5,834 nucleotides of DNA. It comes from Porphyromonadaceae bacterium (GTDB lineage Bacteria > Bacteroidota > Bacteroidia > Bacteroidales > CAMTPD01). The notes under the pieces were generated by a model. That model saw nothing but the letters and a program-made list of their open reading frames with translations. It did not search any database and was not told the origin of the DNA. The stretch spans positions 29,661 through 35,494 of the forward strand of contig DLYT01000153.1 in NCBI GenBank assembly GCA_003447595.1, read 5' to 3'. Below, piece by piece: positions 1 to 5,717 of this stretch (positions are counted from its first letter, which is position 1; every line of letters starts with the position of its first letter). The position numbers and the translations under genes are program-made.

Positions 1-180
1 TCTGATGTAAAGACGAATACTTATGTTGAAAAGATATCACAATCCGTTTATTCTGATGTTCCGGTTGGAACCGGAATTACGATTACCTATGAGTTCGTCG
101 ATGATAATACACTGAAATTAAAATTCTCATTGGCGAATGCTACGAAAGTAAACAAAGAAATTTGGAAGCGTGTGAAATAG
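1..180 (+). CDS. C-terminal end of a lipocalin-like (DUF4488-type) protein, partial
   Basis: Reading frame 1 is open from the first base to the TAG at 178-180, giving 59 C-terminal residues; the start lies outside the window. The visible part alternates short beta-strand-like segments: NTYVEKI, then GITITYEFVDDNTLKLKF, then a final EIWKRVK. The order 'Y-x-E-x-I', 'YEF-DD-xLKLKF' and a terminal W-K-R is what I remember of DUF4488/lipocalin-like proteins of Bacteroidales, small single-domain secreted or periplasmic beta-barrels of unknown ligand. The family call is inference from a short fragment; the reading frame itself is secure because the stop is followed at once by a terminator. The gene converges on the minus-strand membrane protein gene. 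No signal peptide can be assessed because the N-terminus is missing. Confidence 0.6.
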   Translation, partial: SDVKTNTYVEKISQSVYSDVPVGTGITITYEFVDDNTLKLKFSLANATKVNKEIWKRVK

Positions 181-221
181 GATTCATCCAATAATCGAAG
201 ATCGAAAGCTCAGATCAATAA

Positions 222-268
222 AAACGAAAACGGGGCAGTATCGTAAAGATGCTGTCCCGTTTTTGTTT
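222..268. terminator. Bidirectional intrinsic terminator between convergent genes
   Basis: Bases 222-238 pair with 252-268 in a 17-bp stem, perfect except for two G-T wobble pairs, around a 13-nt loop (239-251). The stem has a GC-rich core (CGGGG/TCCCG) with an A-rich left and T-rich right flank, so it can terminate transcription from both sides. The right arm contains most of the stop codon of the minus-strand gene (267-269), so both convergent genes end on this hairpin. Confidence 0.85.
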
Positions 269-1004
269 AATTCCCCCGGCCGCGATAGAGCTCGCTTTTG
301 ATGGGGTAACTTTGTAGAATGAGTTCGAACGTAAATAAAACTACCGAGATATTAAACGCTGTCATCATGTTGGCTTCACCGGTGTAAAACTGGTAAATAA
401 CCAGGCTAATCAGATAAAACTTAAACAAGATCCGATTGGCCGCAGATACCTTCTTTAGCCAGTTGTCTTTTTGCACATCGACCAGATGAATGTCGTAACC
501 TTCCCACCACAGCGCGTTGAGAATGTTGGCAGTAGCTTCGCTGTCGGGCGGAAGCATAAACATCGTTTCCTTTAGCTTTTCATCTTGTTTGTAGGTTATA
601 AACAAACGGTCGAAAGTATCTACCCGGATGGATACGACATCTTTCTTCATGATGTTCCACGTTTGTTCTACGCGCACAACAAACTTAAACAGATAATACA
701 GCAAGGCAGCCAGTGCAACGAGGCTCAGTGTCGAAGTGAGCGGATCTTCAATAGCAAAAAAGATCGCGAACGAGACAAATAAAATAGGTATCGAAGAGCT
801 TACCAAAGCAATCTCACGGATGGCTTTTCTTCGTTCTATAGACTTCGCTTCTTCTTTTAATCTGCTAAAATCGGAGTGTTTAGTGATAAAAATAGAGTCA
901 CTTAGCAGATGAATGAATTGTTTCTTTCCTTTGTACGTTGCATTCATATCTCGTGGCTTTAAAATAATTGTTTCCCAATGTATTGAATTATTGATAAAAA
1001 ACAT
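267..1004 (-). CDS. Unrecognised membrane protein with four predicted membrane segments
   Basis: I do not recognise this protein family. From the ATG at 1004 it has 245 residues. It has a polar, charged N-terminal region of about 60 residues rich in K/E/R, then two hydrophobic segments close together (about residues 65-85, SSSIPILFVSFAIFFAI, and 89-110). A soluble middle domain of about 80 residues follows, with WWEGYDIHLVDVQKDNW near its end, then a second hydrophobic pair (about 192-207 and 214-232) and a short basic tail. This paired-hairpin layout places both ends on the same side of the inner membrane, most likely the cytoplasm. The start is uncertain. The frame opens further to a TTG at 1019, and a second ATG at 947 would remove a weakly hydrophobic leader. 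I prefer 1004 because a purine-rich GCAGGCAGG lies just upstream. The gene is divergent from mutS and stands alone, so context gives no function. Confidence 0.75.
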   Translation of the reverse strand: MFFINNSIHWETIILKPRDMNATYKGKKQFIHLLSDSIFITKHSDFSRLKEEAKSIERRKAIREIALVSSSIPILFVSFAIFFAIEDPLTSTLSLVALAALLYYLFKFVVRVEQTWNIMKKDVVSIRVDTFDRLFITYKQDEKLKETMFMLPPDSEATANILNALWWEGYDIHLVDVQKDNWLKKVSAANRILFKFYLISLVIYQFYTGEANMMTAFNISVVLFTFELILQSYPIKSELYRGRGN

Positions 1005-1023
1005 CAAACCTGCCTGCAATTTT

Positions 1024-1054
1024 TTTGTTCACTGCATAATAAGCTATACTTTTA
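1024..1054 (+). promoter_or_regulatory. Candidate mutS promoter, Bacteroidetes type
   Basis: TTTG at 1024-1027 is followed after exactly 19 nt by TACTTTTA at 1047-1054. This is one base off the Bacteroidetes sigma-ABfr pattern, TTTG then 19-21 nt then TAnnTTTG. Transcription would start near 1061, leaving a leader of about 27 nt before the mutS GTG. The whole divergent gap is only 83 bp, so the promoter of the opposite gene must lie here too; I could not place it convincingly. Based on pattern match only. Confidence 0.5.
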
Positions 1055-1087
1055 TCTCTGAAATGTAAACGAAAATACACAAGCAAG

Positions 1088-3718
1088 GTGGCTAAACAAG
1101 TTGTTGAAACGCCTCTGATGAGGCAATACTTTGAAATAAAATCGAAACATCCCGACGCGATTCTGCTGTTTAGGGTGGGCGACTTTTACGAAACATTTTC
1201 GGATGATGCGGTTGCCGCTGCCGAGATATTGGGAATTACACTAACCAAACGTGCCAATGGCGCGGCGCAATATGTAGAGCTAGCCGGTTTTCCTCACCAT
1301 GCTTTGGATACATACCTTCCTAAGCTCGTACGTGCGGGTAAGCGTGTAGCTATTTGCGACCAACTCGAAGACCCGAAACAAACCAAGAAACTTGTAAAAC
1401 GAGGCATTACGGAATTGGTAACGCCCGGCGTTTCGATCAATGATAATGTGCTCAACCACAAAGAAAACAACTTCCTTGCGGCCGTACATTTCAAAAAGGA
1501 TACCAACGGTATCGCATTTCTCGATATCTCGACGGGCGAGTTTCTTACGGCCGAAGGGACCATCGACTATATCGACAAACTTCTCAACAACTTCTCTCCG
1601 AAGGAAGTACTGATCGAAAGAAACAACCGCAAGCAATTTGAAGAGTGTTTCGGTTCGCGCTATTTTACCTTTGAGCTTGATGACTGGATCTTTACCACCG
1701 AAGCGGCAAACGATCGTTTATTGAAGCATTTTGAGACCAAGAACCTCAAAGGATTCGGAGTACAACACCTCAAGAATGGCGTGATCGCATCGGGTGCAAT
1801 CTTGCACTACATGGACGCGACTCAACATAATCAACTCTCACACATCACGTGCTTGTCGCGTATCGAAGAAGACCGCTACGTGAGACTCGATAAGTTTACC
1901 GTGCGCAGTCTCGAACTCATCTCTACGATGAACGAGGGCGGTACGTCGCTACTCAACATCCTCGACCGCACCGTGTCGCCGATGGGTTCTCGTTTGATGC
2001 GTCGTTGGTTGGTATTTCCATTGAAAGATGTGAATCCGATTCGCGAACGTCAGGCTGTGGTAGAACACTTCTTCCGCAAACCGGAATTAAAGCGCGTGCT
2101 CGACGAACAGCTTTCGCTGATTGGTGACTTGGAACGTATCATTTCCAAAGTAGCCGTAGGACGTGTTTCGCCGCGCGAAGTTGTGCAATTGAAGGTTGCG
2201 TTGAACGCAATCGAACCGGTACGCCATTTGTGCATCGAGTCGGACCAACCGGCCTTGCAACGTATTGGCGAGCAGCTCAACCCTTGTTTGTTGATCCGCG
2301 AACGCATCGAGCGTGAGGTAAACAACGATCCGCCTACGTTGATTAATCGTGGGGGCGTAATCCGTGCGGGCGTAAACGAACAACTCGACAAGTTGCGTGA
2401 AATTGCCTATTCGGGCAAAGACTACTTGTTGCAATTGCAGCAACGCGAGTCGGAAAAAACAGGAATCCCGAGTTTGAAGATCGCATTCAACAACGTGTTT
2501 GGTTACTACATCGAAGTGCGTAATACGCACAAAGACAAAGTGCCGGCCGAGTGGATCAGAAAGCAAACCCTGGTGAATGCCGAACGCTACATTACACAAG
2601 AACTAAAAGAATACGAAGAGCAAATTTTGGGAGCAGAAGAGAAAATTCTTTCGCTCGAAACATCGATTTTCAACGAACTTGTCATGGGATTGATGGACTA
2701 CATCGCATCCATTCAGACCAATGCTTCGTTGATTGCTCAGCTCGACTGCTTGCTTTCATTCGCAAAGATCGCAGCCGAAAACAAATACATCTGCCCCGTT
2801 GTAGACGATAGCGATGCACTCGATATCAAAGAAGGGCGTCACCCGGTGATTGAAAAGCAATTGCCTGTAGGCGAACCTTACATCACGAACGACGTATATC
2901 TCGACAACGAATCGCAGCAAATCATCATCATTACCGGGCCCAACATGGCGGGTAAGTCGGCATTATTGCGCCAGACCGCGCTGATAACGCTGATGGCTCA
3001 AATCGGTTCGTTCGTACCGGCCGCAAGCGCAACAATAGGTATTGTGGATAAGATCTTTACACGTGTAGGGGCGTCTGATAATATCTCGCTGGGCGAATCT
3101 ACCTTCATGGTCGAGATGAACGAGGCTGCCGACATCCTAAACAACCTTTCGTCAAAGAGCTTAGTCCTTTTCGACGAGTTGGGACGTGGTACGAGTACCT
3201 ACGACGGTATCTCGATCGCATGGGCCATTGTCGAGTACATCCACGAGCATCGCAAGTCACGCGCAAAGACACTCTTTGCGACGCACTACCACGAACTCAA
3301 CGAGATGGAAAGCAGTTTCGCGCGCATCAAAAACTACAACGTCTCGGTGAAAGAGGTGAATAACAAAGTGATTTTCCTGCGCAAGCTCGTAAGGGGCGGC
3401 AGCGAACATAGCTTTGGTATCCACGTAGCCAAAATGGCCGGCATGCCGCAAAGTATCGTGAAACGTGCCGACGAGATTCTAAAGATTCTTGAAACGGAAA
3501 ACCGCAAAGGAACAGCAGCAACCAAGAGTGAGAAGAAGATCAAAGCAAAACCGTCGGTACAGCAACAAGACGGCATGCAGCTCAACTTCTTCCAACTCGA
3601 TGATCCCATCCTTTCGCAAGTACGCGACGAGATCATGAACCTTGATATCAACAACCTCACTCCGGTAGAAGCGTTGAACAAACTCAACGATATCAAGAAG
3701 ATCGTAAAAGGAAAGTAA
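1088..3718 (+). CDS. mutS: DNA mismatch repair protein MutS
   Basis: MutS scans DNA as a dimeric clamp, binds mispaired or looped bases, and recruits MutL after ATP exchange. At 876 residues the protein is full length. The mismatch-reading Phe-x-Glu is present at F33-Y34-E35 (GDFYETF). Connector, core and clamp domains follow (about residues 125-575), then the ATPase: Walker A GPNMAGKS at 617-624, Walker B/signature LVLFDELGRGTSTYDG from 692 (catalytic D696-E697), and the switch histidine in FATHYHE at H733. The tail has QLNFF at 831-835, which fits a beta-clamp binding motif, and then a helical dimer/tetramer segment. The start is GTG at 1088: the frame has a stop at 1040 and no ATG between, and translation from here begins with the conserved MAKQVVETPLMRQYF. 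It appears monocistronic, with its own candidate promoter and terminator. All key residues are intact, so it should be functional. Similarity to Parabacteroides/Bacteroides MutS is from memory. Confidence 0.98.
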   Translation: MAKQVVETPLMRQYFEIKSKHPDAILLFRVGDFYETFSDDAVAAAEILGITLTKRANGAAQYVELAGFPHHALDTYLPKLVRAGKRVAICDQLEDPKQTKKLVKRGITELVTPGVSINDNVLNHKENNFLAAVHFKKDTNGIAFLDISTGEFLTAEGTIDYIDKLLNNFSPKEVLIERNNRKQFEECFGSRYFTFELDDWIFTTEAANDRLLKHFETKNLKGFGVQHLKNGVIASGAILHYMDATQHNQLSHITCLSRIEEDRYVRLDKFTVRSLELISTMNEGGTSLLNILDRTVSPMGSRLMRRWLVFPLKDVNPIRERQAVVEHFFRKPELKRVLDEQLSLIGDLERIISKVAVGRVSPREVVQLKVALNAIEPVRHLCIESDQPALQRIGEQLNPCLLIRERIEREVNNDPPTLINRGGVIRAGVNEQLDKLREIAYSGKDYLLQLQQRESEKTGIPSLKIAFNNVFGYYIEVRNTHKDKVPAEWIRKQTLVNAERYITQELKEYEEQILGAEEKILSLETSIFNELVMGLMDYIASIQTNASLIAQLDCLLSFAKIAAENKYICPVVDDSDALDIKEGRHPVIEKQLPVGEPYITNDVYLDNESQQIIIITGPNMAGKSALLRQTALITLMAQIGSFVPAASATIGIVDKIFTRVGASDNISLGESTFMVEMNEAADILNNLSSKSLVLFDELGRGTSTYDGISIAWAIVEYIHEHRKSRAKTLFATHYHELNEMESSFARIKNYNVSVKEVNNKVIFLRKLVRGGSEHSFGIHVAKMAGMPQSIVKRADEILKILETENRKGTAATKSEKKIKAKPSVQQQDGMQLNFFQLDDPILSQVRDEIMNLDINNLTPVEALNKLNDIKKIVKGK

Positions 3719-3781
3719 ACCGGTTTTCCCGCAAACGTTTCCCCATAAAGGAACCTTTGCAATAAACCCTTCAAATACACT

Positions 3782-3817
3782 AAGGGGACGTAGCGTAAAA
3801 ACTGCGTCCCCTTTTTT
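3782..3817 (+). terminator. mutS intrinsic terminator
   Basis: Bases 3782-3793 (AAGGGGACGTAG) pair with 3802-3813 (CTGCGTCCCCTT) in a 12-bp stem with one G-T wobble, around an 8-nt loop CGTAAAAA. Six T residues (3812-3817) follow directly. It lies 63 bp after the mutS stop, with no gene between, so it most likely ends the mutS transcript. The loop shares CGTAAA with the terminator at 222-268. Confidence 0.88.
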
Positions 3818-3984
3818 GCGTCTTCTTGCAAGCTAAAAAGGGATGTATTTTGTGCTAGATGGATGATTTTGCTCAGATTTTCACCTTCGGAAAACGACCT
3901 TTTCAAATACACGTAATGTGTTGATTACGGTACTAATTGCCTGTTTTTATGTAGCATAAGGGAAGTTATCAACACATGGAAGGG
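3818..3984. other. Intergenic stretch without a gene, left part of the gene-poor island
   Basis: I find no supportable gene. Visible elements are a 6-bp hairpin CGTAAT-GTGTTG-ATTACG (3912-3929), one arm of a 12-bp inverted repeat (3892-3903, matching 4018-4029), and an 11-bp direct repeat TTCAAATACAC (3902-3912) that also occurs before the mutS terminator (3770-3780). A single DnaA-box-like TTATCAACA lies at 3966-3974. No promoter of the TTTG/TAnnTTTG type is convincing here. Confidence 0.5.
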
Positions 3985-4204
3985 GATGGTGTTGAAAAAC
4001 CTTGCATGGTTCTTGGAAAAAGGTCGTTTACTTCTTCTGGAAAGCTCGTTAGGTTCTTGGGAAAACCTAATAAAGTTCTTGCAAAGAGTAAATAAAGTCT
4101 TCGTGGAGAGTTGCAAAGATCTCTACGAAGACTTTTTTTAGTTTCCTCGAAGACTATTTTGCGTTATAGTGAAGAGTGAAAAACGTTTTCAATGAAAACT
4201 GTTT
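3985..4204. repeat. Degenerate tandem array of about ten 22-nt units in phase
   Basis: Cut into 22-nt steps from 3985, the sequence shows the same layout repeatedly: a pyrimidine-rich block near positions 3-8 (GTTCTT and variants) and a purine block at positions 11-15. The purine blocks of the ten units read AAAAA, AAAAA, GGAAA, GAAAA, AAAGA, GGAGA, GAAGA, GAAGA, GAAGA and TGAAA. The units at 4007, 4029, 4051 and 4073 are clearest, with GTTCTTGG and GGAAAA cores; outer units are more worn. Many units carry a small TTC/GAA dyad. There are no unique spacers, so this is not CRISPR. A 22-nt period is close to two helical turns. The central units are well supported; the outer limits are approximate. 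Confidence 0.6.
4094..4139 (+). terminator. Orphan intrinsic terminator inside the 22-nt repeat array
   Basis: Bases 4094-4108 pair with 4121-4135 in a 15-bp stem (AAGTCTTCGTGGAG against CTCTACGAAGACTT, plus one outer A-T), with one G-T wobble and a 12-nt loop. A run of seven T residues (4133-4139) follows. The structure is as strong as the mutS terminator, yet no gene ends at it: mutS is already terminated at 3782-3817. Its two arms are neighbouring units of the 22-nt array in opposite sense. It could be the 3' end of an unannotated small RNA or a back-up mutS terminator. Confidence 0.7.
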
Positions 4205-4210
4205 TCACTC
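4174..4210. repeat. Near-perfect 17-nt inverted repeat
   Basis: Bases 4174-4190 (GAGTGAAAAACGTTTTC) pair with 4194-4210 (GAAAACTGTTTTCACTC) around a 3-nt AAT loop; 15 of 17 positions match, with a 2-by-2 internal mismatch. There is no T-tract on either side, so it is not a typical terminator. It could be a REP-like dispersed element, an end of a decayed mobile sequence or a structural part of a transcript. It overlaps the last units of the 22-nt array. Confidence 0.75.
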
Positions 4211-4654
4211 ACGCTGCGTCGCTGTTTTACGCACCGTGCGTGCCGGTTGGGTTATTCGCGAAAACCAATGGCCTTAACTCCGCGAGACTGAATTGTGGTA
4301 ACCCGAAGTAGGAGTGTTGTGCTCCCAATGTAAGGAGAGCGAGTTGGGCAAAACAAAAAGAAAGGACATCGAAGGTCAGGAGGGAAATGTGTAATCACGC
4401 CGTGTACTTGCTTATAGAGAAGAAGAAGCTTCGGTAAGAGGCGAGGGGTTTTTTCTTACGATTGTCTACTTTTTTTCAAGTTATCATTTAGCGGCATCTA
4501 GCTCGAAAACGATCTATTTTCCCACACGCGTAGGCTCACGCATTGGTAGTCCCTTTGTTTGGGCATAAATGGAGAACTACAATAAGTCTTATGGACAGGG
4601 TGTTTTAGATATACGAAGAGAGGGAGATGTATTTGTGGTTACAGGTACAAAAGA
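4211..4654. other. Intergenic stretch with several hairpins, no gene recognised
   Basis: No frame of useful length is coding here. The left part is rich in short pairings: ACGCAC/GTGCGT (4229-4241), GGGTTA/TAACCC (4249-4254 with 4299-4304) enclosing TCGCG/CGCGA (4256-4260 with 4281-4285), and GGAG/CTCC (4311-4325). The last competes with CCCAA/TTGGG (4324-4328 with 4344-4348). A 39-residue open frame (4192-4311) and a 16-residue frame after AGGAGG (4387-4437) exist but lack coding support. From about 4440 to 4650 I see only T-runs and weak pairings. The stretch may be a dispersed repeat, a structured RNA or decayed DNA. Confidence 0.45.
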
Positions 4655-4684
4655 AAAGGCCCCCGGTAAATGCCGAGAGCCTTT
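4655..4684 (-). terminator. Terminator of the SPFH operon (minus strand)
   Basis: Read on the minus strand, AAAGGCTCTCGG (4684-4673) pairs fully with CCGGGGGCCTTT (4666-4655) in a 12-bp stem that includes two G-U wobbles, around a 6-nt loop. TTTTCTTTTGT then follows. On the plus strand the wobbles become C-A mismatches, so the hairpin is built for leftward transcription. It starts 3 nt after the stop of the small membrane protein gene. Confidence 0.85.
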
Positions 4685-4687
4685 GAG

Positions 4688-4882
4688 CTATTTTACAGTT
4701 CCTGCTTTGTAGCCTTCACGGAAGCCGTGTATAAAGTCGTTTATAAAGTTTGGATCGGTTAGTTGTATAATGATCGTTATCACGGCAGAAGTAATCAAAA
4801 TGAGTTTAATGACCTTTTTAAAGTCTACTTCTCCCGCATGGTTACGCCACAAACGATCTATACGTGATTGTTCCTTTATCAT
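4688..4882 (-). CDS. Small single-pass membrane protein, last gene of the SPFH operon
   Basis: This 64-residue protein has a charged N-terminal region (MIKEQSRIDRLWRNHAGEVD), one membrane helix (about residues 24-41, KVIKLILITSAVITIIIQ) and a polar C-terminal tail of about 22 residues ending NDFIHGFREGYKAGTVK. I do not recognise a named family, although short tails with 'F-x-x-G-F-x-E-G-Y' are, from memory, common in small Bacteroidetes proteins. The start is ATG at 4882, 11 nt after the SPFH stop codon and preceded by CAAGGTT. The frame is open upstream to 4960, but that would overlap the SPFH coding end by 67 nt, so I reject the longer form. Tight coupling to the SPFH gene and placement directly before the terminator suggest it is co-expressed with, and perhaps binds, the SPFH oligomer; that is inference. 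Confidence 0.75.
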   Translation of the reverse strand: MIKEQSRIDRLWRNHAGEVDFKKVIKLILITSAVITIIIQLTDPNFINDFIHGFREGYKAGTVK

Positions 4883-4893
4883 AACCTTGAGAT

Positions 4894-5700
4894 TTATTTC
4901 TGCAAGTTGATAAATGGCATCGCGCCGTTGCCGGTAGAAAGAGGCATCTTGCCGTCCCACTTTTCGATGGCTTTGAGTTGGATCAAGGCCGGTGTGATCG
5001 ACTCTTGCATGATGCGGTTGGCATCTGCTTTCCCTTTGGCTGTAGCTACTTCTTTCTCTGCTTCTGCTACGGCAGCCTTTTTCTCGTTTTCAACTTTCAA
5101 GGCGTTTTGAACGGCTGTATTCTTTGCGTCGATCGCGGCTTGCAGTACTTCGTTTGGTTTTACCGACGACTGGATGTTGGTAAACGTAAAGCCTCGTTTG
5201 CTTAAACGCTCTTTTAGCAATTCTTCCACTTCTTTCTCGAAGGCCGGACGATTATTGATTAGCGAATCGGTATCGTATATTCCGGCAATGTCTTTGTAGG
5301 CATTCTTCACCTCGGTAAGGATCACCGTGTTTTCAAGTTCCTTGGTCGTCTTGCGGTACTTTAGGAAGACTACTTTGGCATTGTCGCGTTCGATGTAATA
5401 TTCGATCGTAGGATCGGTTTTGAAGATCGTACCTTTCTTGTCTTGAATATCGAATGGTTCGTAATCGACGATCTGCGCAAAGGCAGGGTATTCAAACAGT
5501 TGTTTCATAAAGCGGTTGTATACTACCCAACCGGTTTTTACTTCCGCGTCGTCGACACCACGGTCGCTTCCGGCAAGGTTTACGATCACTCCGGTCTGTC
5601 CCGAGTCGATTCTTTCGATGGCCATCATAGAGAATATGGCGATGGAGATACCAATGATGACTACAAGGAATGCAATCAATTTTACGGATAGTTGTTTCAT
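4894..5700 (-). CDS. Prohibitin-like SPFH/Band 7 membrane protein
   Basis: SPFH proteins form large membrane-anchored rings or scaffolds; bacterial prohibitin-like members are linked to membrane microdomains and control of membrane proteases. The 268-residue protein starts with a short basic N-terminus and one membrane helix or uncleaved anchor (about residues 8-28, LIAFLVVIIGISIAIFSMMAI). The SPFH domain follows, opening with ERIDSGQTGVIVNLAG and running to about 170. Then comes an Ala/Glu/Lys-rich coiled coil (about 168-230, with AEAEKEVATAKGKADANR) and the typical prohibitin tail AIEKWDGKMP (244-253) ending in PFINLQK. Length and order fit the family. The start is ATG at 5700, 17 nt after the stop of the upstream esterase gene and preceded by an A-rich leader without a clear Shine-Dalgarno site, as is usual in Bacteroidetes. 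It is the middle gene of a minus-strand operon. The physiological partner is unknown. Confidence 0.93.
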   Translation of the reverse strand: MKQLSVKLIAFLVVIIGISIAIFSMMAIERIDSGQTGVIVNLAGSDRGVDDAEVKTGWVVYNRFMKQLFEYPAFAQIVDYEPFDIQDKKGTIFKTDPTIEYYIERDNAKVVFLKYRKTTKELENTVILTEVKNAYKDIAGIYDTDSLINNRPAFEKEVEELLKERLSKRGFTFTNIQSSVKPNEVLQAAIDAKNTAVQNALKVENEKKAAVAEAEKEVATAKGKADANRIMQESITPALIQLKAIEKWDGKMPLSTGNGAMPFINLQK

Positions 5701-5717
5701 CTTATTGCTTTTAGTGT

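Noticed and set aside
2087..2599. Minus-strand open frame of 170 residues inside mutS
   Set aside because: Entirely antisense to the conserved MutS core domain, with no start context and no recognisable domain.
3334..3912. Long minus-strand open frame (192 residues) opposite the mutS end
   Set aside because: It lies mostly antisense to the strongly conserved MutS ATPase and tail and runs through the mutS terminator; composition is that of a shadow frame.
3770..3912. Direct repeat TTCAAATACAC (3770-3780 and 3902-3912) as a target-site duplication
   Set aside because: It brackets the mutS terminator and ordinary sequence with no element ends; 11 AT-rich bases are plausible by chance.
3966..3974. 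DnaA box TTATCAACA, hinting at an origin
   Set aside because: A single imperfect box without a cluster or an AT-rich unwinding region; expected by chance.
3925..4116. Minus-strand 63-residue frame in the intergenic island
   Set aside because: It starts at TTG inside the 22-nt array and its sequence just reflects the repeat; no ribosome site and no recognisable protein feature.
3985..4204. CRISPR array
   Set aside because: Units are directly abutting and degenerate, with no constant repeat plus unique spacer pattern and no cas genes.
4192..4311. Plus-strand 39-residue frame beginning MKTVFTHAASLFYAPC
   Set aside because: Its ATG sits in the loop and arm of a long hairpin, and two frames of the same DNA look equally protein-like. 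It is more likely part of a repeat than a gene.
4387..4437. 16-residue frame MCNHAVYLLIEKKKLR after AGGAGG, followed by a T-run, resembling a leader peptide with attenuator
   Set aside because: Shine-Dalgarno sites are little used in this phylum, spacing is only 3 nt, the following hairpin is weak, and no plus-strand gene lies downstream to be regulated.
4688..4960. Longer 90-residue version of the small membrane protein
   Set aside because: It would overlap the conserved SPFH C-terminus by 67 nt; its extra residues are only the SPFH tail read in another frame, and the ATG at 4882 fits operon spacing.
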